This document shows positions 37,271-47,196 of a stretch of DNA of 49,479 nucleotides, piece by piece (the stretch's first letter is position 1; every line of letters begins with the position of its first letter). The notes below the pieces were generated by a model. That model made no database searches. It was not told the origin of the DNA and saw nothing but the letters and a program-made list of their open reading frames with translations. A program made the translations under genes and the position numbers. The DNA comes from Halomonas organivorans. Lineage in GTDB: Bacteria; Pseudomonadota; Gammaproteobacteria; Pseudomonadales; Halomonadaceae. The stretch lies in the NCBI RefSeq assembly GCF_014192055.1, contig NZ_JACHXM010000027.1, positions 1 through 49,479 of the forward strand, in the 5' to 3' direction.

Positions 37271-40200
37271 ATGGCTCGCCAGTACAAGACAGGCCTGATC
37301 ATCACCGGCGATGCCTCCGGTGGCATCAAGGCGATCCAAGCCACCGAGAAGGAGCTGCGTCAGCTCAACCAGGGGTTTGACCGTGGTCGTCGGCGGGCTC
37401 GCGATTTCGCCGACGAGGCCGACGAGACGGGGCAGCGCCTGGAGTTTTTGCGCAATACCGCGATTGGTGTCGGTTCTGCGTTGGCGGGTGCCTTCGCCGT
37501 GAGCAGCATGGCGGGTCAAGCTCGGATGATTTCCGAGACGAATGCACTGGCAAAGGCGCTGCAGACCTCCACGACGGAGCTTCAGGCTTGGCAGTACGCT
37601 GGCGAGCAGGTGGGCATTCAGGGCGACAAAATGGGAGACATCTTCAAGGATGCCTCCGAGAAAATCGGTGATTTCGCTCGTACCGGCGGCGGCGAGGCCG
37701 CCGACCTCATCGAGCAGATGGGGCTCAATATCAAAGAGCTGCTGGATCTCTCGCCGGATCAGCAACTACTCAAGATCGGGGAGTCGCTTCAAGCGTTGAC
37801 TCCCTCGGAGCGAGCAACGTTTCTGGAGTCCCTTGCCGATGACGCGGTGCGCTTGCAGCCGCTGCTGGAGAACAATGCGGCGGTCCTGCGCCAGTACACC
37901 GACGAGGCTCGCCAGCTCGGCGTGGCCATGGACCAGGTCGACATCGATGCCGCGGTCGAGGCGGACCGCGCCGTCAAGCAGCTCACCGCTACAGGTCAGG
38001 GTCTTGCCAATATGCTGTTGGCGGAGCTGGGGCCGGGGCTGAATGTTGCTGCCAGTGGTGCTGCGTCACTGGTCGCCGAATTGCGGGATGATGAGATCGG
38101 CGCTGCCGAGACGGCCCTCAGATCAACTGCCGGTGCTGCGGCTGGATTGGCGACTGCCTACCTAACTATTCGCGGCGGTCTATTGGCGGCGACGGCCGCG
38201 CAATGGGCATTCAATACTGCTGTTCGAGCTAACCCGTTGATGCTGGCTGTTGGGGCAGCGAGCGCCCTGGTGGGGGCGCTGATCACTACACGCGATCACA
38301 TGAGCGAGGTGGAACGGCAGGCCGAGAACACCTCGCGCGAGGTGCGCGGCTTGGCTGAAGGGTTTGCGCTGCTGACCGAACAGCAGCAGATCAACACCCG
38401 CGGCAAGGTGCTGGCCGACCTGACGGAGTGGCGGCTGGAAGCTGCTGAGCTTGGGGCTGAAATCACCAAGCTCAACGGGCTGGCCCGAGAGTCTGGCCAG
38501 CTGACCGCCCAGGGCGGCGCGATGGAGATCATCACGCCCGAGCAGATGGCCCGTGGTCGGCAGGCGCGCCAGGAACTGGCGGCGCTGATGACCCAGATCG
38601 GCGCTGGCACCGACACTCTCAAGGAAATGGATAGCATCCTGGAGGAGCTGGGCGGCTCTGGGGGGGGGCTCCCCAACCTCGCCGAGTCCTCTGCTTCCGC
38701 CACAAGCGAACTCGACCGCCAGGCTGAGGCCGCCCAGTCCCTCCTCGACCAGCTCTACCCTCTCCAGGCCGCCCAGCGAGAGTATGCCGAGAAGAAGGCG
38801 CAGATCGCCCAGATCGCCCTGCAGGAGAACAAGAGCAACGAATGGCTGGCCGAGTCCATGCGCCGGCTTGACGATAGCTACCGCAACGCCGGCACGGCCG
38901 CCGAGGAATACGGGCTGGAAGCCCAGCGTGCCGCCGAGGGCACCGAGACCGCCTTTGATGCGTCGCTGACCGTCATGGAGCGGGGCGTGGAGCGCCTGGA
39001 CGATGCATTCGTGGATCAGTGGCGTGGCCTGCTGGATGGTTCGCGCAGTGCGATGGACTCGCTCGAGGACATCCTGCTCGACAGCATGGCTCAGATCGCC
39101 CACAACCTCACCACTCGTCAGTTGATCATCCCGATCCAGGCGATGATCACCGGCGAGGGGCAGGGTCAAGCCGGTGGCGGTCTGTTCGGGGGTGGCGGCC
39201 AGGGCGGCGGGTTTGACATCAATCCCAATACGCTTGTCAGTGCTGGCAAGAATATTTATGGCTGGGTGACCGGATCAGGAGCGAGTGCCGGGGGCGGCTG
39301 GGCCTCGCAGGTTGCCGCCAGCGGCTATTCAGGCTGGGCCGGAAGTGCTACCGGCACCGGCTATGGTGCTGCAGGCGGAGCCGGCGGCGGCTGGATGAGC
39401 GGTGCGGGTGCAGGTCTGGCGAATGCCGGCGCGCTGGCGGCAGCCTACTATGCCGGCGGCTATGTGGGCTCCGAAGTTGGCGGCATGGTCTCCGACAAGA
39501 AAGCCAATTCCAACTATGGGCAAATGGCGGGGACTGCCATTGGCAGTATTTGGGGGCCCATCGGTGCGGGCGTGGGCTCGGCCATCGGCTCTGTCGTTGA
39601 CACTGTGTTTGGCTCGCCGAACAACGACCTGGACATTGCGCTGCAGCGCCGGGCATCCCAAGAGGGCCAGCGTTGGGATAACGACATCGTAGCTGAAGGT
39701 GCGTTCGGTGCCGTCGGGTTCGATGCTGGCAACTCCCATGAAGTCAAGGATTTATGGGATGTTGAAGAAGCCCAGACGCTGGTCGAATCCATTGCAAAGA
39801 TGGACGACCTTTTCGCCTCGATCGCCGACAGCGAACGCGAACGCGCTGCAATGCAAGAGGCCGTGCTCAATACGGGGCATGAGGACGGCAGGGGTTACTA
39901 CGGGGAAACCAGTACCCCGGGTGACGTCGCCAAGATACTCACCAGCAGGTACAGGGAGGCGTTCGCGGCCACCGGCAGCCAGTTCCAAGATCTCTTCGAG
40001 CGTCTATTTGACGACGGCCTGGACGCCGGTGCTCAAGAGGTAGCGCGGTTCGGCGTAGCGCTCGATACCGTCGAGGACGCTCTGGCCGGTAATCAGCAGG
40101 CGCTTGCCGATGCACGTGCCGAGATCGCGTCATACTCTTCCGACCTTGAAGCGTATGTTGTTGCCGCCGAGTCAATGTCCGCCGCGGCATCGGCGATGGG

Positions 40201-42775
40201 CGTCCTCGAGCAGGCATCGCAGCGCATGGGCATCACCTTCGATGCTACCGCAGGCGGCGCGATCCATGCGGCGAGCGAGCTACAGGTCGCTGCGGGCGGG
40301 GTGGAATCCCTCGCCGGCCTCCAGCAGCAGTTCTACTCGCAATACGCCAGCCAGACCGAGCAAGCCGCACAGTCGTTCAGCGGCGTGTATGAGTCGCTGC
40401 GTGACATCACCGGGCAGGTCCCGGAGACCACGGCGCAGTTCCGCCGGCTGGTGGAGGCCCAAAACCTCAACACCGAGGCAGGCCGCGAGGCGTACCTGCA
40501 ACTGTTGCAACTGGCCCCGGCGTTCGCCCAGGTAGCGGGCTCGGTCGAGGACGTGATCGGCTCGATCTACCAAGATGTGCTCGGCCGTGAGGCCGATGCC
40601 GGCGGGCTGGAATACTACGTCTCGCTGATCGAGAGCGGCGGACTGACGGTGGCCGAGGCGCTGGCGCAGATCCGCAACTCGTCCGAAGCCGCGTCCGTGG
40701 CCGCGAGCGATGCGGCGGACTCGATTCAGGATCAAGCCGACGCCACTCGCATCGCCGAGCAGCGTGCACGGATGGAGATCGAGCTGCTGCGCCTGCAGGG
40801 CTTCGAGGCCGAGGCCACCCGCCGTGAGCGTCAGCTCGAGCTGGACGCGATGAACGACTCGCTCGATCCGCTGCAGGAACGCATCTGGGCGCTGCGGGAT
40901 GCCAAGGAAGCCGAGCAGGAGCGCAATCAGGCACTGGAGCAGGCGAGGAAAACCCTCGCCGGTTTCTCGACGTCCATCGACGACTGGCTCGCCCAGCTCA
41001 CGTCCACCGACCAGGGCATGGGCACGCCGCAGGAGCAGCTCGATGCCGCCGCGTCGGCGTGGCAGACCCAGCTCGCGGCGGCCCGGGCCGGCGACCAGGA
41101 TGCGCTTGGCAGCATCACGCAGTATGCCGACCGCTATCTCGATGCCGCCAAGGGCATGTACGCCAGCGGCGAGGGCTCCCAAGCGGTGCTCGACCGCATC
41201 ACCAGTGCGCTCGAGACCCTGCCCGAACAGCTGTCACCCGAGCAGCTCCTGGCTGACGAGCTCAAGGGCGCGATCTCCGGCGCGGCGGGCGACGTCATCG
41301 CCTCAATCACCGGGCTGACGACGTCCGTTGCCCAGAATTTCGAGGGCCTGGATGCCAACGTCGACGGCCTGCTGACGTTCAGCGAGCTGAAGCGCGGCCT
41401 GGCCGGCAAGGCGACCAACAGCCAGATCCGCAGCATGATCGCGCGCATGGACGTCAATGCGGACGACCAGGTCTCGCAACTCGAGTCGCTGATCGCGCAG
41501 TCCAGCGTCGATGCCGGCCTGATCGGCAGCACGCTCGAGACTGAGATGCGGCGGCTGGGCGGCGAGGTGCTGACGGCCGAACAGGCGCGCCGCGTGCTCG
41601 CCCCGCATGCGACCGATGCCGAGATCTCTCGACTGATCGAGCGTATCGACGCCAACGGCGATGGCCTGCTGTCGGCGCAGGAGCTGACTGCCGCCCGTGT
41701 GTCCGGCCTGGCACAGGGCATCGGCAGCACGCTGGAGCCGATGTTCGACGGCATCGACCTGAACACCGATGGCCTCATCAACTACGACGAGTTCGGCAAA
41801 CAGTTCGCCGGGCTGGCATCGGACGCCGAGCTGCGCCGGATCTATCGTCGCCTCGACATCGACGGCGATGGGACGATCAGCCGGCTGGAGGCCGTGCAGG
41901 CCAACACCGCACCGCTCAACGATGCCCGCCTCGACGGTCTGAAAGTGTCGCTCGGTCTGCACCACGAGCCGCTCGCTTGGCAGGACGCCGCCTACAACAT
42001 GGCCACGGTCTGGGGCGATATGGGTATCGCCGGATTCGGGGCCGCCAAGGGTGGCTACCTGGAGCGCGGGCCCGAGGACGCGAACAGCGGTGGCTCGTCG
42101 TCTGGTGGCGGCTCGTCAACCGGCGGCACCACCGGCGGCGGCTCGTCTGGCGGCGCATCGAGCAATGCCCCGGCGAAAGCTCGCTCGTGGATCGACCTGT
42201 TCTGGGACCGCATCGATGACGTCGCCGGCTCTGCGTCGCTCGGCTACCTGGAGCGGGAATACCAAACTCTCTCCGGCGCCGAGAACGCTGTCGGCGTGGC
42301 GCTCGATCGGATCCAAGGGCTCGGCGGCAACATCCCATCCGGCCGCGTCAGCGATCTTGCTGCCGACTGGTCGTTCTTCGCCGATGGCGGCGTGTTCGCC
42401 AACTCCATCGTCGACCGCCCCACCGCATTTCAGATGGGAATGATGGGCGAGGCCGGGCCGGAGGCGATCATGCCGCTGGCATCAGGCCCCGACGGGCTCG
42501 GCGTTCGCATGTACGACGCGCCGCCGATGCCCGAGCTGCCGCTGCTGGGGCAAGGCGATGTGCTGGAAGTGCTCAACGATATGCGCCGCGAGCTCAAGAC
42601 CTCGAACGCAGAAAATCAGCGCCTGCGCGCCGAGGTAACCAACCTGCTCGATCAGGGCAATCGCGAACGCGCCGAGGGCAACCGTCGCGGCGAGAGCCAG
42701 CGTGCAACTCAGATCCGCGAGCAGCAGACCGCGAACCGCATCAACAAGCAGCAGCGCAAGGGGGTGATGACGTGA
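37271..42775 (+). CDS. Tape measure protein with DUF4214 and EF-hand loops
   Basis: This 1834-residue tail length ruler starts MARQYKTGLIITGDASGGIK. Helical regions cover about 20-700, with hydrophobic segments near 280-335 and Gly-rich membrane-active segments near 635-780. A DUF4214 unit lies near 1090-1145 (IYQDVLGREADAGGLEYYVS). Five EF-hand-type calcium loops follow, beginning at D1361 (DANVDGLLTFSE), D1394, D1460 (DANGDGLLSAQE), D1496 (DLNTDGLINYDE) and D1529 (DIDGDGTISRLE). The C-terminus has the tape measure signature MGEAGPEAIMPL near residue 1728. DUF4214 and EF-hands are rare in tape measures and suggest calcium-dependent folding or periplasmic function. Confidence 0.92.
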   Translation: MARQYKTGLIITGDASGGIKAIQATEKELRQLNQGFDRGRRRARDFADEADETGQRLEFLRNTAIGVGSALAGAFAVSSMAGQARMISETNALAKALQTSTTELQAWQYAGEQVGIQGDKMGDIFKDASEKIGDFARTGGGEAADLIEQMGLNIKELLDLSPDQQLLKIGESLQALTPSERATFLESLADDAVRLQPLLENNAAVLRQYTDEARQLGVAMDQVDIDAAVEADRAVKQLTATGQGLANMLLAELGPGLNVAASGAASLVAELRDDEIGAAETALRSTAGAAAGLATAYLTIRGGLLAATAAQWAFNTAVRANPLMLAVGAASALVGALITTRDHMSEVERQAENTSREVRGLAEGFALLTEQQQINTRGKVLADLTEWRLEAAELGAEITKLNGLARESGQLTAQGGAMEIITPEQMARGRQARQELAALMTQIGAGTDTLKEMDSILEELGGSGGGLPNLAESSASATSELDRQAEAAQSLLDQLYPLQAAQREYAEKKAQIAQIALQENKSNEWLAESMRRLDDSYRNAGTAAEEYGLEAQRAAEGTETAFDASLTVMERGVERLDDAFVDQWRGLLDGSRSAMDSLEDILLDSMAQIAHNLTTRQLIIPIQAMITGEGQGQAGGGLFGGGGQGGGFDINPNTLVSAGKNIYGWVTGSGASAGGGWASQVAASGYSGWAGSATGTGYGAAGGAGGGWMSGAGAGLANAGALAAAYYAGGYVGSEVGGMVSDKKANSNYGQMAGTAIGSIWGPIGAGVGSAIGSVVDTVFGSPNNDLDIALQRRASQEGQRWDNDIVAEGAFGAVGFDAGNSHEVKDLWDVEEAQTLVESIAKMDDLFASIADSERERAAMQEAVLNTGHEDGRGYYGETSTPGDVAKILTSRYREAFAATGSQFQDLFERLFDDGLDAGAQEVARFGVALDTVEDALAGNQQALADARAEIASYSSDLEAYVVAAESMSAAASAMGVLEQASQRMGITFDATAGGAIHAASELQVAAGGVESLAGLQQQFYSQYASQTEQAAQSFSGVYESLRDITGQVPETTAQFRRLVEAQNLNTEAGREAYLQLLQLAPAFAQVAGSVEDVIGSIYQDVLGREADAGGLEYYVSLIESGGLTVAEALAQIRNSSEAASVAASDAADSIQDQADATRIAEQRARMEIELLRLQGFEAEATRRERQLELDAMNDSLDPLQERIWALRDAKEAEQERNQALEQARKTLAGFSTSIDDWLAQLTSTDQGMGTPQEQLDAAASAWQTQLAAARAGDQDALGSITQYADRYLDAAKGMYASGEGSQAVLDRITSALETLPEQLSPEQLLADELKGAISGAAGDVIASITGLTTSVAQNFEGLDANVDGLLTFSELKRGLAGKATNSQIRSMIARMDVNADDQVSQLESLIAQSSVDAGLIGSTLETEMRRLGGEVLTAEQARRVLAPHATDAEISRLIERIDANGDGLLSAQELTAARVSGLAQGIGSTLEPMFDGIDLNTDGLINYDEFGKQFAGLASDAELRRIYRRLDIDGDGTISRLEAVQANTAPLNDARLDGLKVSLGLHHEPLAWQDAAYNMATVWGDMGIAGFGAAKGGYLERGPEDANSGGSSSGGGSSTGGTTGGGSSGGASSNAPAKARSWIDLFWDRIDDVAGSASLGYLEREYQTLSGAENAVGVALDRIQGLGGNIPSGRVSDLAADWSFFADGGVFANSIVDRPTAFQMGMMGEAGPEAIMPLASGPDGLGVRMYDAPPMPELPLLGQGDVLEVLNDMRRELKTSNAENQRLRAEVTNLLDQGNRERAEGNRRGESQRATQIREQQTANRINKQQRKGVMT

Positions 42776-44127
42776 CAGAGCAGGAGTATGACGCCTGGCT
42801 CGCCGACCTCACCGCGCGGCGCATCGTGCTCGCCGAGCTGCACTATGACGGCGGCGTCGAGTATGTCGCGACGCATCCGTTTATCTCGCTGCCCGGCGAT
42901 AGCGACCCGAACCGGCTGTATGACGACCTGCTGAAATCGGCGGTCGACATCAGCACCCGGATCGACGGCATGACGCAGTTCGGCGAGGTGGCGTTGCTCA
43001 ACGATGGGGGGCTGAACCCATGGCTGGATCGCGCATGGGAAGGCCACCCCATCGAGCTGTATTTCGGGGCGCCGGACTGGTCGCGCGATGATTTCCGGCT
43101 GATCGCGAAAGGCCGCAATGGCGGCATCACGGAGTCGCGCCGGGGCTCGTTGACGTTCGCGATGCACGACGAGTCTCGAATCCTCGACGAGCGCATCGAC
43201 ACCGGTCAGTTGCCGGACGATGCCGGCCCGGTGCCGCTGGCACTGGGCTCGGTCTACAACGCGCCGATGCCGAGGGTCGAGACGGCAACGCTGACGTATC
43301 AGCCGAGCTATCTCGCCGTGGACTCGTTCGCGCCGAAGGACAACGGCAACCCGGTGACGTTTACCGGCGACGAGGCGAACGGAAAGTTGACGATGGACGC
43401 CACGGTCGTCGGTACGCCGACGGTCGACATCGAGGAGCAGCACAACACGCCCAACGACATCGTCGCGTGGGTCGCCGCGCAGTACGGGCTGACGGTGAGC
43501 GCTGCGCAACTCTACCCCTACACCGTGGGGCTCTACTACGACGGCGAGGTAACCGGGGCGCAGATCCTCGACGATCTGTGCGATGGACTGGGGGCGTACT
43601 GGTATCTCGACCCCACCGGCGGCATCGTCGCCCGGCGCTACACCGTCAATCTGCTCGCACCGGTGGCCACTATCGTCGGTGACGACATCGTGCGGGATCA
43701 GATCTCACTGTCCGAGACGCAGCGCCCGTGGAAATCCCTGACGCTGCGCTGGGGGCGGAACTACAGCCCGCTCAGCGCCATAGCTGGGGATGTCGAGGCC
43801 AATCAGCCGACCGAGGCCGCGCGTCTGCGCCGCGACTGGAGCGACAGCAGCAGCACGCAGTCGCTGCCCGAATACCCGTATGCCGAGACGCTCACGATCG
43901 ACACGGCGATTGCCGACGCGGCCGACGCCAATCAGCAGCGCGGGCACTTGATGGCGTTTCGCGATCAGCGCCGCGACGTCTGGTCCATTGAGGCGTTCTC
44001 GCTGCGTGTCAGCGTCGGTGACACCGTCAACATCCGGCATCCCCTGCTCGACGATGTCGACGCCCTGGTGCTGGCCGTCTCGCAATCCCCGACACGCGGC
44101 ACATCAACATTGGAGGTCTGGGTGTGA
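42772..44127 (+). CDS. Tail tip/hub protein
   Basis: The 451-residue protein (GTG start, overlapping the tape measure stop behind GGGGGTGA) is beta-rich: MTEQEYDAWLADLTARRIVL, YVATHPFISLPGDSDPNRLY, DDGLNP-type segments and a later YDGEVTGAQILDDLCDGLGA. The order after the tape measure fits the distal tail or baseplate hub of siphoviruses. Homology is not decisive by eye. Confidence 0.75.
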   Translation: MTEQEYDAWLADLTARRIVLAELHYDGGVEYVATHPFISLPGDSDPNRLYDDLLKSAVDISTRIDGMTQFGEVALLNDGGLNPWLDRAWEGHPIELYFGAPDWSRDDFRLIAKGRNGGITESRRGSLTFAMHDESRILDERIDTGQLPDDAGPVPLALGSVYNAPMPRVETATLTYQPSYLAVDSFAPKDNGNPVTFTGDEANGKLTMDATVVGTPTVDIEEQHNTPNDIVAWVAAQYGLTVSAAQLYPYTVGLYYDGEVTGAQILDDLCDGLGAYWYLDPTGGIVARRYTVNLLAPVATIVGDDIVRDQISLSETQRPWKSLTLRWGRNYSPLSAIAGDVEANQPTEAARLRRDWSDSSSTQSLPEYPYAETLTIDTAIADAADANQQRGHLMAFRDQRRDVWSIEAFSLRVSVGDTVNIRHPLLDDVDALVLAVSQSPTRGTSTLEVWV

Positions 44128-44957
44128 GCAACAAACTCCGCATGATTCTCGACAATCTGCATGACACGGCGACGCTCACGGCCTCGACCGAAGGCATGCC
44201 GATCGAGTACACGCAGCGCAGCGGCCGGAGCTATGTGTGGCGCTCCGAGTTCCAACCCGTCGTCGACCTCCCTGAGCAGACCATCGAGGCGACCCTGGCG
44301 AAACCGGCGTATCTCGATGCCGTGGTGATCTATGCCCACAACATCAGCACCGCCGGCACCGTCCGCGTCGAGCTGATGCTCAGCGGGAGCGTGGTGTATG
44401 ACTCGGGCGCCGTTGTCGCAACTGAGATTATCCCGCTCGGGATATGGCGGGCCGGCATCGATCCCTGGGGAGCGAGCGCGCTGACGGGGCTTCCTATTCG
44501 GCAGTACACGAGCTGGATAGACCCCGTAGTCGCCGACGCATATCGCATTACGATCAACGACCCGGCGAACCCCGATGATTACCTCGAAATCGGCCGCATT
44601 TTTGCCGGCGTCACGTTCTCGCCCGAACTGAATCCACAATACGGCGTATCGCTAGATTGGCTCGATTTCACCGAGTTGCAGCGCACCGAATCGGGATCAT
44701 TGCGCGCCGTTGGCGAGGGATCGGCCAGGCGGCTTTCTATCGATCTCGCCCATCTCTCCCGCGAGGGTATCAGCGAGAATACGCGGCAACTGCTAACGGC
44801 AGGAAAGCGCCGGGACATTTACGTCAGCATGTATCCCGAACAGGGCGGCATGCTGGAAAACGAACACGCCTTTGTTGCCCGGCGCGGCGGCGACTATACG
44901 CACACGCACTCTGCATATAACCAGTGGCAAGCCCCTATCCAATTCGACGAGGTTTAA
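44124..44957 (+). CDS. Distal tail protein
   Basis: The 277-residue protein starts at GTG 44124 overlapping the upstream stop, with GGAGGT. It is beta-rich with PEQTIEATLAKPAYLDAVVI, YRITINDPANPDDYLEIGRI and a C-terminus HAFVARRGGDYTHTHSAYNQ. A carbohydrate-binding or baseplate role is inferred from position and fold-like pattern. Confidence 0.7.
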   Translation: MSNKLRMILDNLHDTATLTASTEGMPIEYTQRSGRSYVWRSEFQPVVDLPEQTIEATLAKPAYLDAVVIYAHNISTAGTVRVELMLSGSVVYDSGAVVATEIIPLGIWRAGIDPWGASALTGLPIRQYTSWIDPVVADAYRITINDPANPDDYLEIGRIFAGVTFSPELNPQYGVSLDWLDFTELQRTESGSLRAVGEGSARRLSIDLAHLSREGISENTRQLLTAGKRRDIYVSMYPEQGGMLENEHAFVARRGGDYTHTHSAYNQWQAPIQFDEV

Positions 44958-44960
44958 CGC

Positions 44961-46640
44961 ATGGCAACAAATATCCCCACTATCGACGTCCCGAACTTCG
45001 TCGGCTCAAACTTTGACATCGGCGATACCGTCGAGGTCATCACAAAGCAGAACGACGTCAATCAAAAGCTGCTCGATTTTGGCGATGACTTGAACGTCAC
45101 GGTGGGCGCTATCAACACCGTCGGTGACGAGATCGAACAAACGGCGCAGGACGCCGCCGACAGCGCAACGCTGGCCGACAATCTGGCCGACCTGGTCGCC
45201 GAGACCACCGCGACCTATACCAGCGTCTCTGCCGGCCTGGCCGATACCGTCGACACCGACTATTTCCGCGTGATCACCGCGCCCACGGCCAGCGAGGTTG
45301 CGGTCTATCGCAACGACGGCGGTAGCGCCACGCTGATCACGACGTATTACACCCAGGCGGGCGTCGATCAGCGCAACGCCCAGGCTACCCGGCTCGCCCG
45401 GTCCCTACAGCGCCGGGGCGACAGCGGGCAAGCCTTGCATAGCGATTTTGCCTACGGCGCCTACGGGCTGGGCAGCCGAGTGTCGGGGGGCGTGGATACG
45501 GCGCTGAGCGGGGAGGAACTGTGGGATGGGTTTCAGCGGGCTACGCCTGCCTGGGAGTGGCAGCCCAGCGGGCCGAATGGGGAGCTACGCATCACTGAGG
45601 TTCCGGCGGATGCTATCGGTCGGGGCTGGGACCCTGAAACGGGAGAGCCGTTGGGGGTGGCTGCCAGGCCGTCGAGCGGCAACTATGCCCTGCATTCAAA
45701 CGACATGTCTGTATCGCCATGGGCGACAGGAGTCGGGGTGTCTCTGACGGAAGTTTCTGGCGGCCGCATCGTCAAGGATGAGCCTGAATGGCTTGTCGAG
45801 GGGGCTTCTTCTGTTGGATTTTCCCAAGAAAATCTGCGCCACGCATTGTCGGGTTTGACCCCCGATATTCTTTATGCGTATTCAATATACGTTATTCCGG
45901 GCCCAGGCTGCGATTCGATTAGCCTGCGCTCAAACTCGGACTCTCAGGGAATTGGGAGCAATTCATACACCACCCCCGTCACCCCTGGTCAGCTAGTGCG
46001 CGTTGACGCTCCATTTGCATCAAGCAATGATTCAGGCTTAGTCACAATATCCTCGGCATTCGCCAGCTCCCCCGGTGCAGGATTTACCGTTGCAGGATTC
46101 CAAATTAATCCCGGCGAGGTTCCGACCGGCTACATTCCCACTACCAGCAGCCCGGTAACGCGCGACACGGATGATATAAGCGACGCTCTTGGGGGTGAAT
46201 TCAACTCCGTTGAGGGCGCTCTATTCTTAAAAGCTACCGTTCCCAATCCGGCACAAGGCGAGACCTACGCAGCCGCACTATCGGACGGTTCGGCTTTCGC
46301 GCGCATCGGGCTGGAATTCAACCCAGCGTCGTCAACACCGATCAGGTTTCGCGTTATATCGAATGGTGAGGATAGCGGGGGTGCGCTTGGGCTCTCGACT
46401 GCCGAATCTGAGGGGGTTACTGAGGTGTCGGCAATTGTCCGGTGGCAGGACGGCGAATTCACCGCCGCGATTAACGGGCAACTGCTAGGCCCATTTCAGA
46501 CCACAATGCCCGATGTGACGCATCGATATGTGGGACGCGCAGTGTCCTCGCTTGGACCGGTGAAGAGCGTCAACGTCGCCGACGTCATCGTCTACCCCCA
46601 TGCGCTGACTGACAGCAAGATGCAGGAGCTGACATCATGA
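44961..46640 (+). CDS. Tail fibre / receptor-binding protein
   Basis: The 559-residue protein has an N-terminal tail-attachment part (about 1-60), a coiled coil (EIEQTAQDAADSATLADNLA), and a segment TDYFRVITAPTASEVAVYRN often seen at fibre shafts. Beta-rich C-terminal domains follow, including what looks like a LamG/concanavalin-type lectin fold (GALFLKATVPNPAQGETYAA to the end). From about 45700 the base composition becomes more A+T-rich, consistent with swapping of the receptor-binding tip. Confidence 0.82.
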   Translation: MATNIPTIDVPNFVGSNFDIGDTVEVITKQNDVNQKLLDFGDDLNVTVGAINTVGDEIEQTAQDAADSATLADNLADLVAETTATYTSVSAGLADTVDTDYFRVITAPTASEVAVYRNDGGSATLITTYYTQAGVDQRNAQATRLARSLQRRGDSGQALHSDFAYGAYGLGSRVSGGVDTALSGEELWDGFQRATPAWEWQPSGPNGELRITEVPADAIGRGWDPETGEPLGVAARPSSGNYALHSNDMSVSPWATGVGVSLTEVSGGRIVKDEPEWLVEGASSVGFSQENLRHALSGLTPDILYAYSIYVIPGPGCDSISLRSNSDSQGIGSNSYTTPVTPGQLVRVDAPFASSNDSGLVTISSAFASSPGAGFTVAGFQINPGEVPTGYIPTTSSPVTRDTDDISDALGGEFNSVEGALFLKATVPNPAQGETYAAALSDGSAFARIGLEFNPASSTPIRFRVISNGEDSGGALGLSTAESEGVTEVSAIVRWQDGEFTAAINGQLLGPFQTTMPDVTHRYVGRAVSSLGPVKSVNVADVIVYPHALTDSKMQELTS

Positions 46641-47062
46641 TCGACGCGATTATCTACGTTCCCGACTATCCAGCTCTCGTCACGCATCTCGACACCAACT
46701 ACCCCGCCCTGTTGGAGCGCGACGAGACGGGCGCCGTGGTGCAGCCGCCGGTGGTGACCGGATTTGCCCGCACCCCGGCAACGGCCCTCGACGGCGGGCA
46801 GTCGCTCGCCGTTTATGCCCGCCTCCGCCCCGCTGAGGTCGAGCAATGGCGCGGCATGCCGCACGTCACGGTGTTGGCCGAGGCGCCGTATGCCGGGCGC
46901 GGCACAGCTCAAGCGGTCTACGACCAGGTGTTTGCCGATCCCGAGCTGTTGGCGATCTATGACAGCGTGTACGACCGCGCGCCGAGGGAGGTCGACGACG
47001 GCGAGGGCGGCACGATGACCGTCACGCCTCCCGAGTGGTTCGGCATCATGGCCGGCGCTTGA
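46637..47062 (+). CDS. Small protein following the tail fibre
   Basis: The 141-residue protein MIDAIIYVPDYPALVTHLDT overlaps the fibre stop (ATGA), so the two are co-translated. Segments include TGFARTPATALDGGQSLAVY and VTVLAEAPYAGRGTAQAVYD. It probably helps fibre assembly or is part of the tip, by position only. Confidence 0.68.
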   Translation: MIDAIIYVPDYPALVTHLDTNYPALLERDETGAVVQPPVVTGFARTPATALDGGQSLAVYARLRPAEVEQWRGMPHVTVLAEAPYAGRGTAQAVYDQVFADPELLAIYDSVYDRAPREVDDGEGGTMTVTPPEWFGIMAGA

Positions 47063-47196
47063 GGGCCGTCGGGTGACTCATAGCTGGTACTTTATCGAGC
47101 CCATCTATTGCATCAGCCGTTTGTGTTATCGCAACGTGTTGCATTACAGAGCTGGCTAGGTGAAGATCTTCTCCGCCTTTGGTCGACGAGAGTATC

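Noticed and set aside
38180..39169. 329-residue leftward open frame inside the tape measure gene
   Set aside because: Antisense shadow of a well-supported gene.
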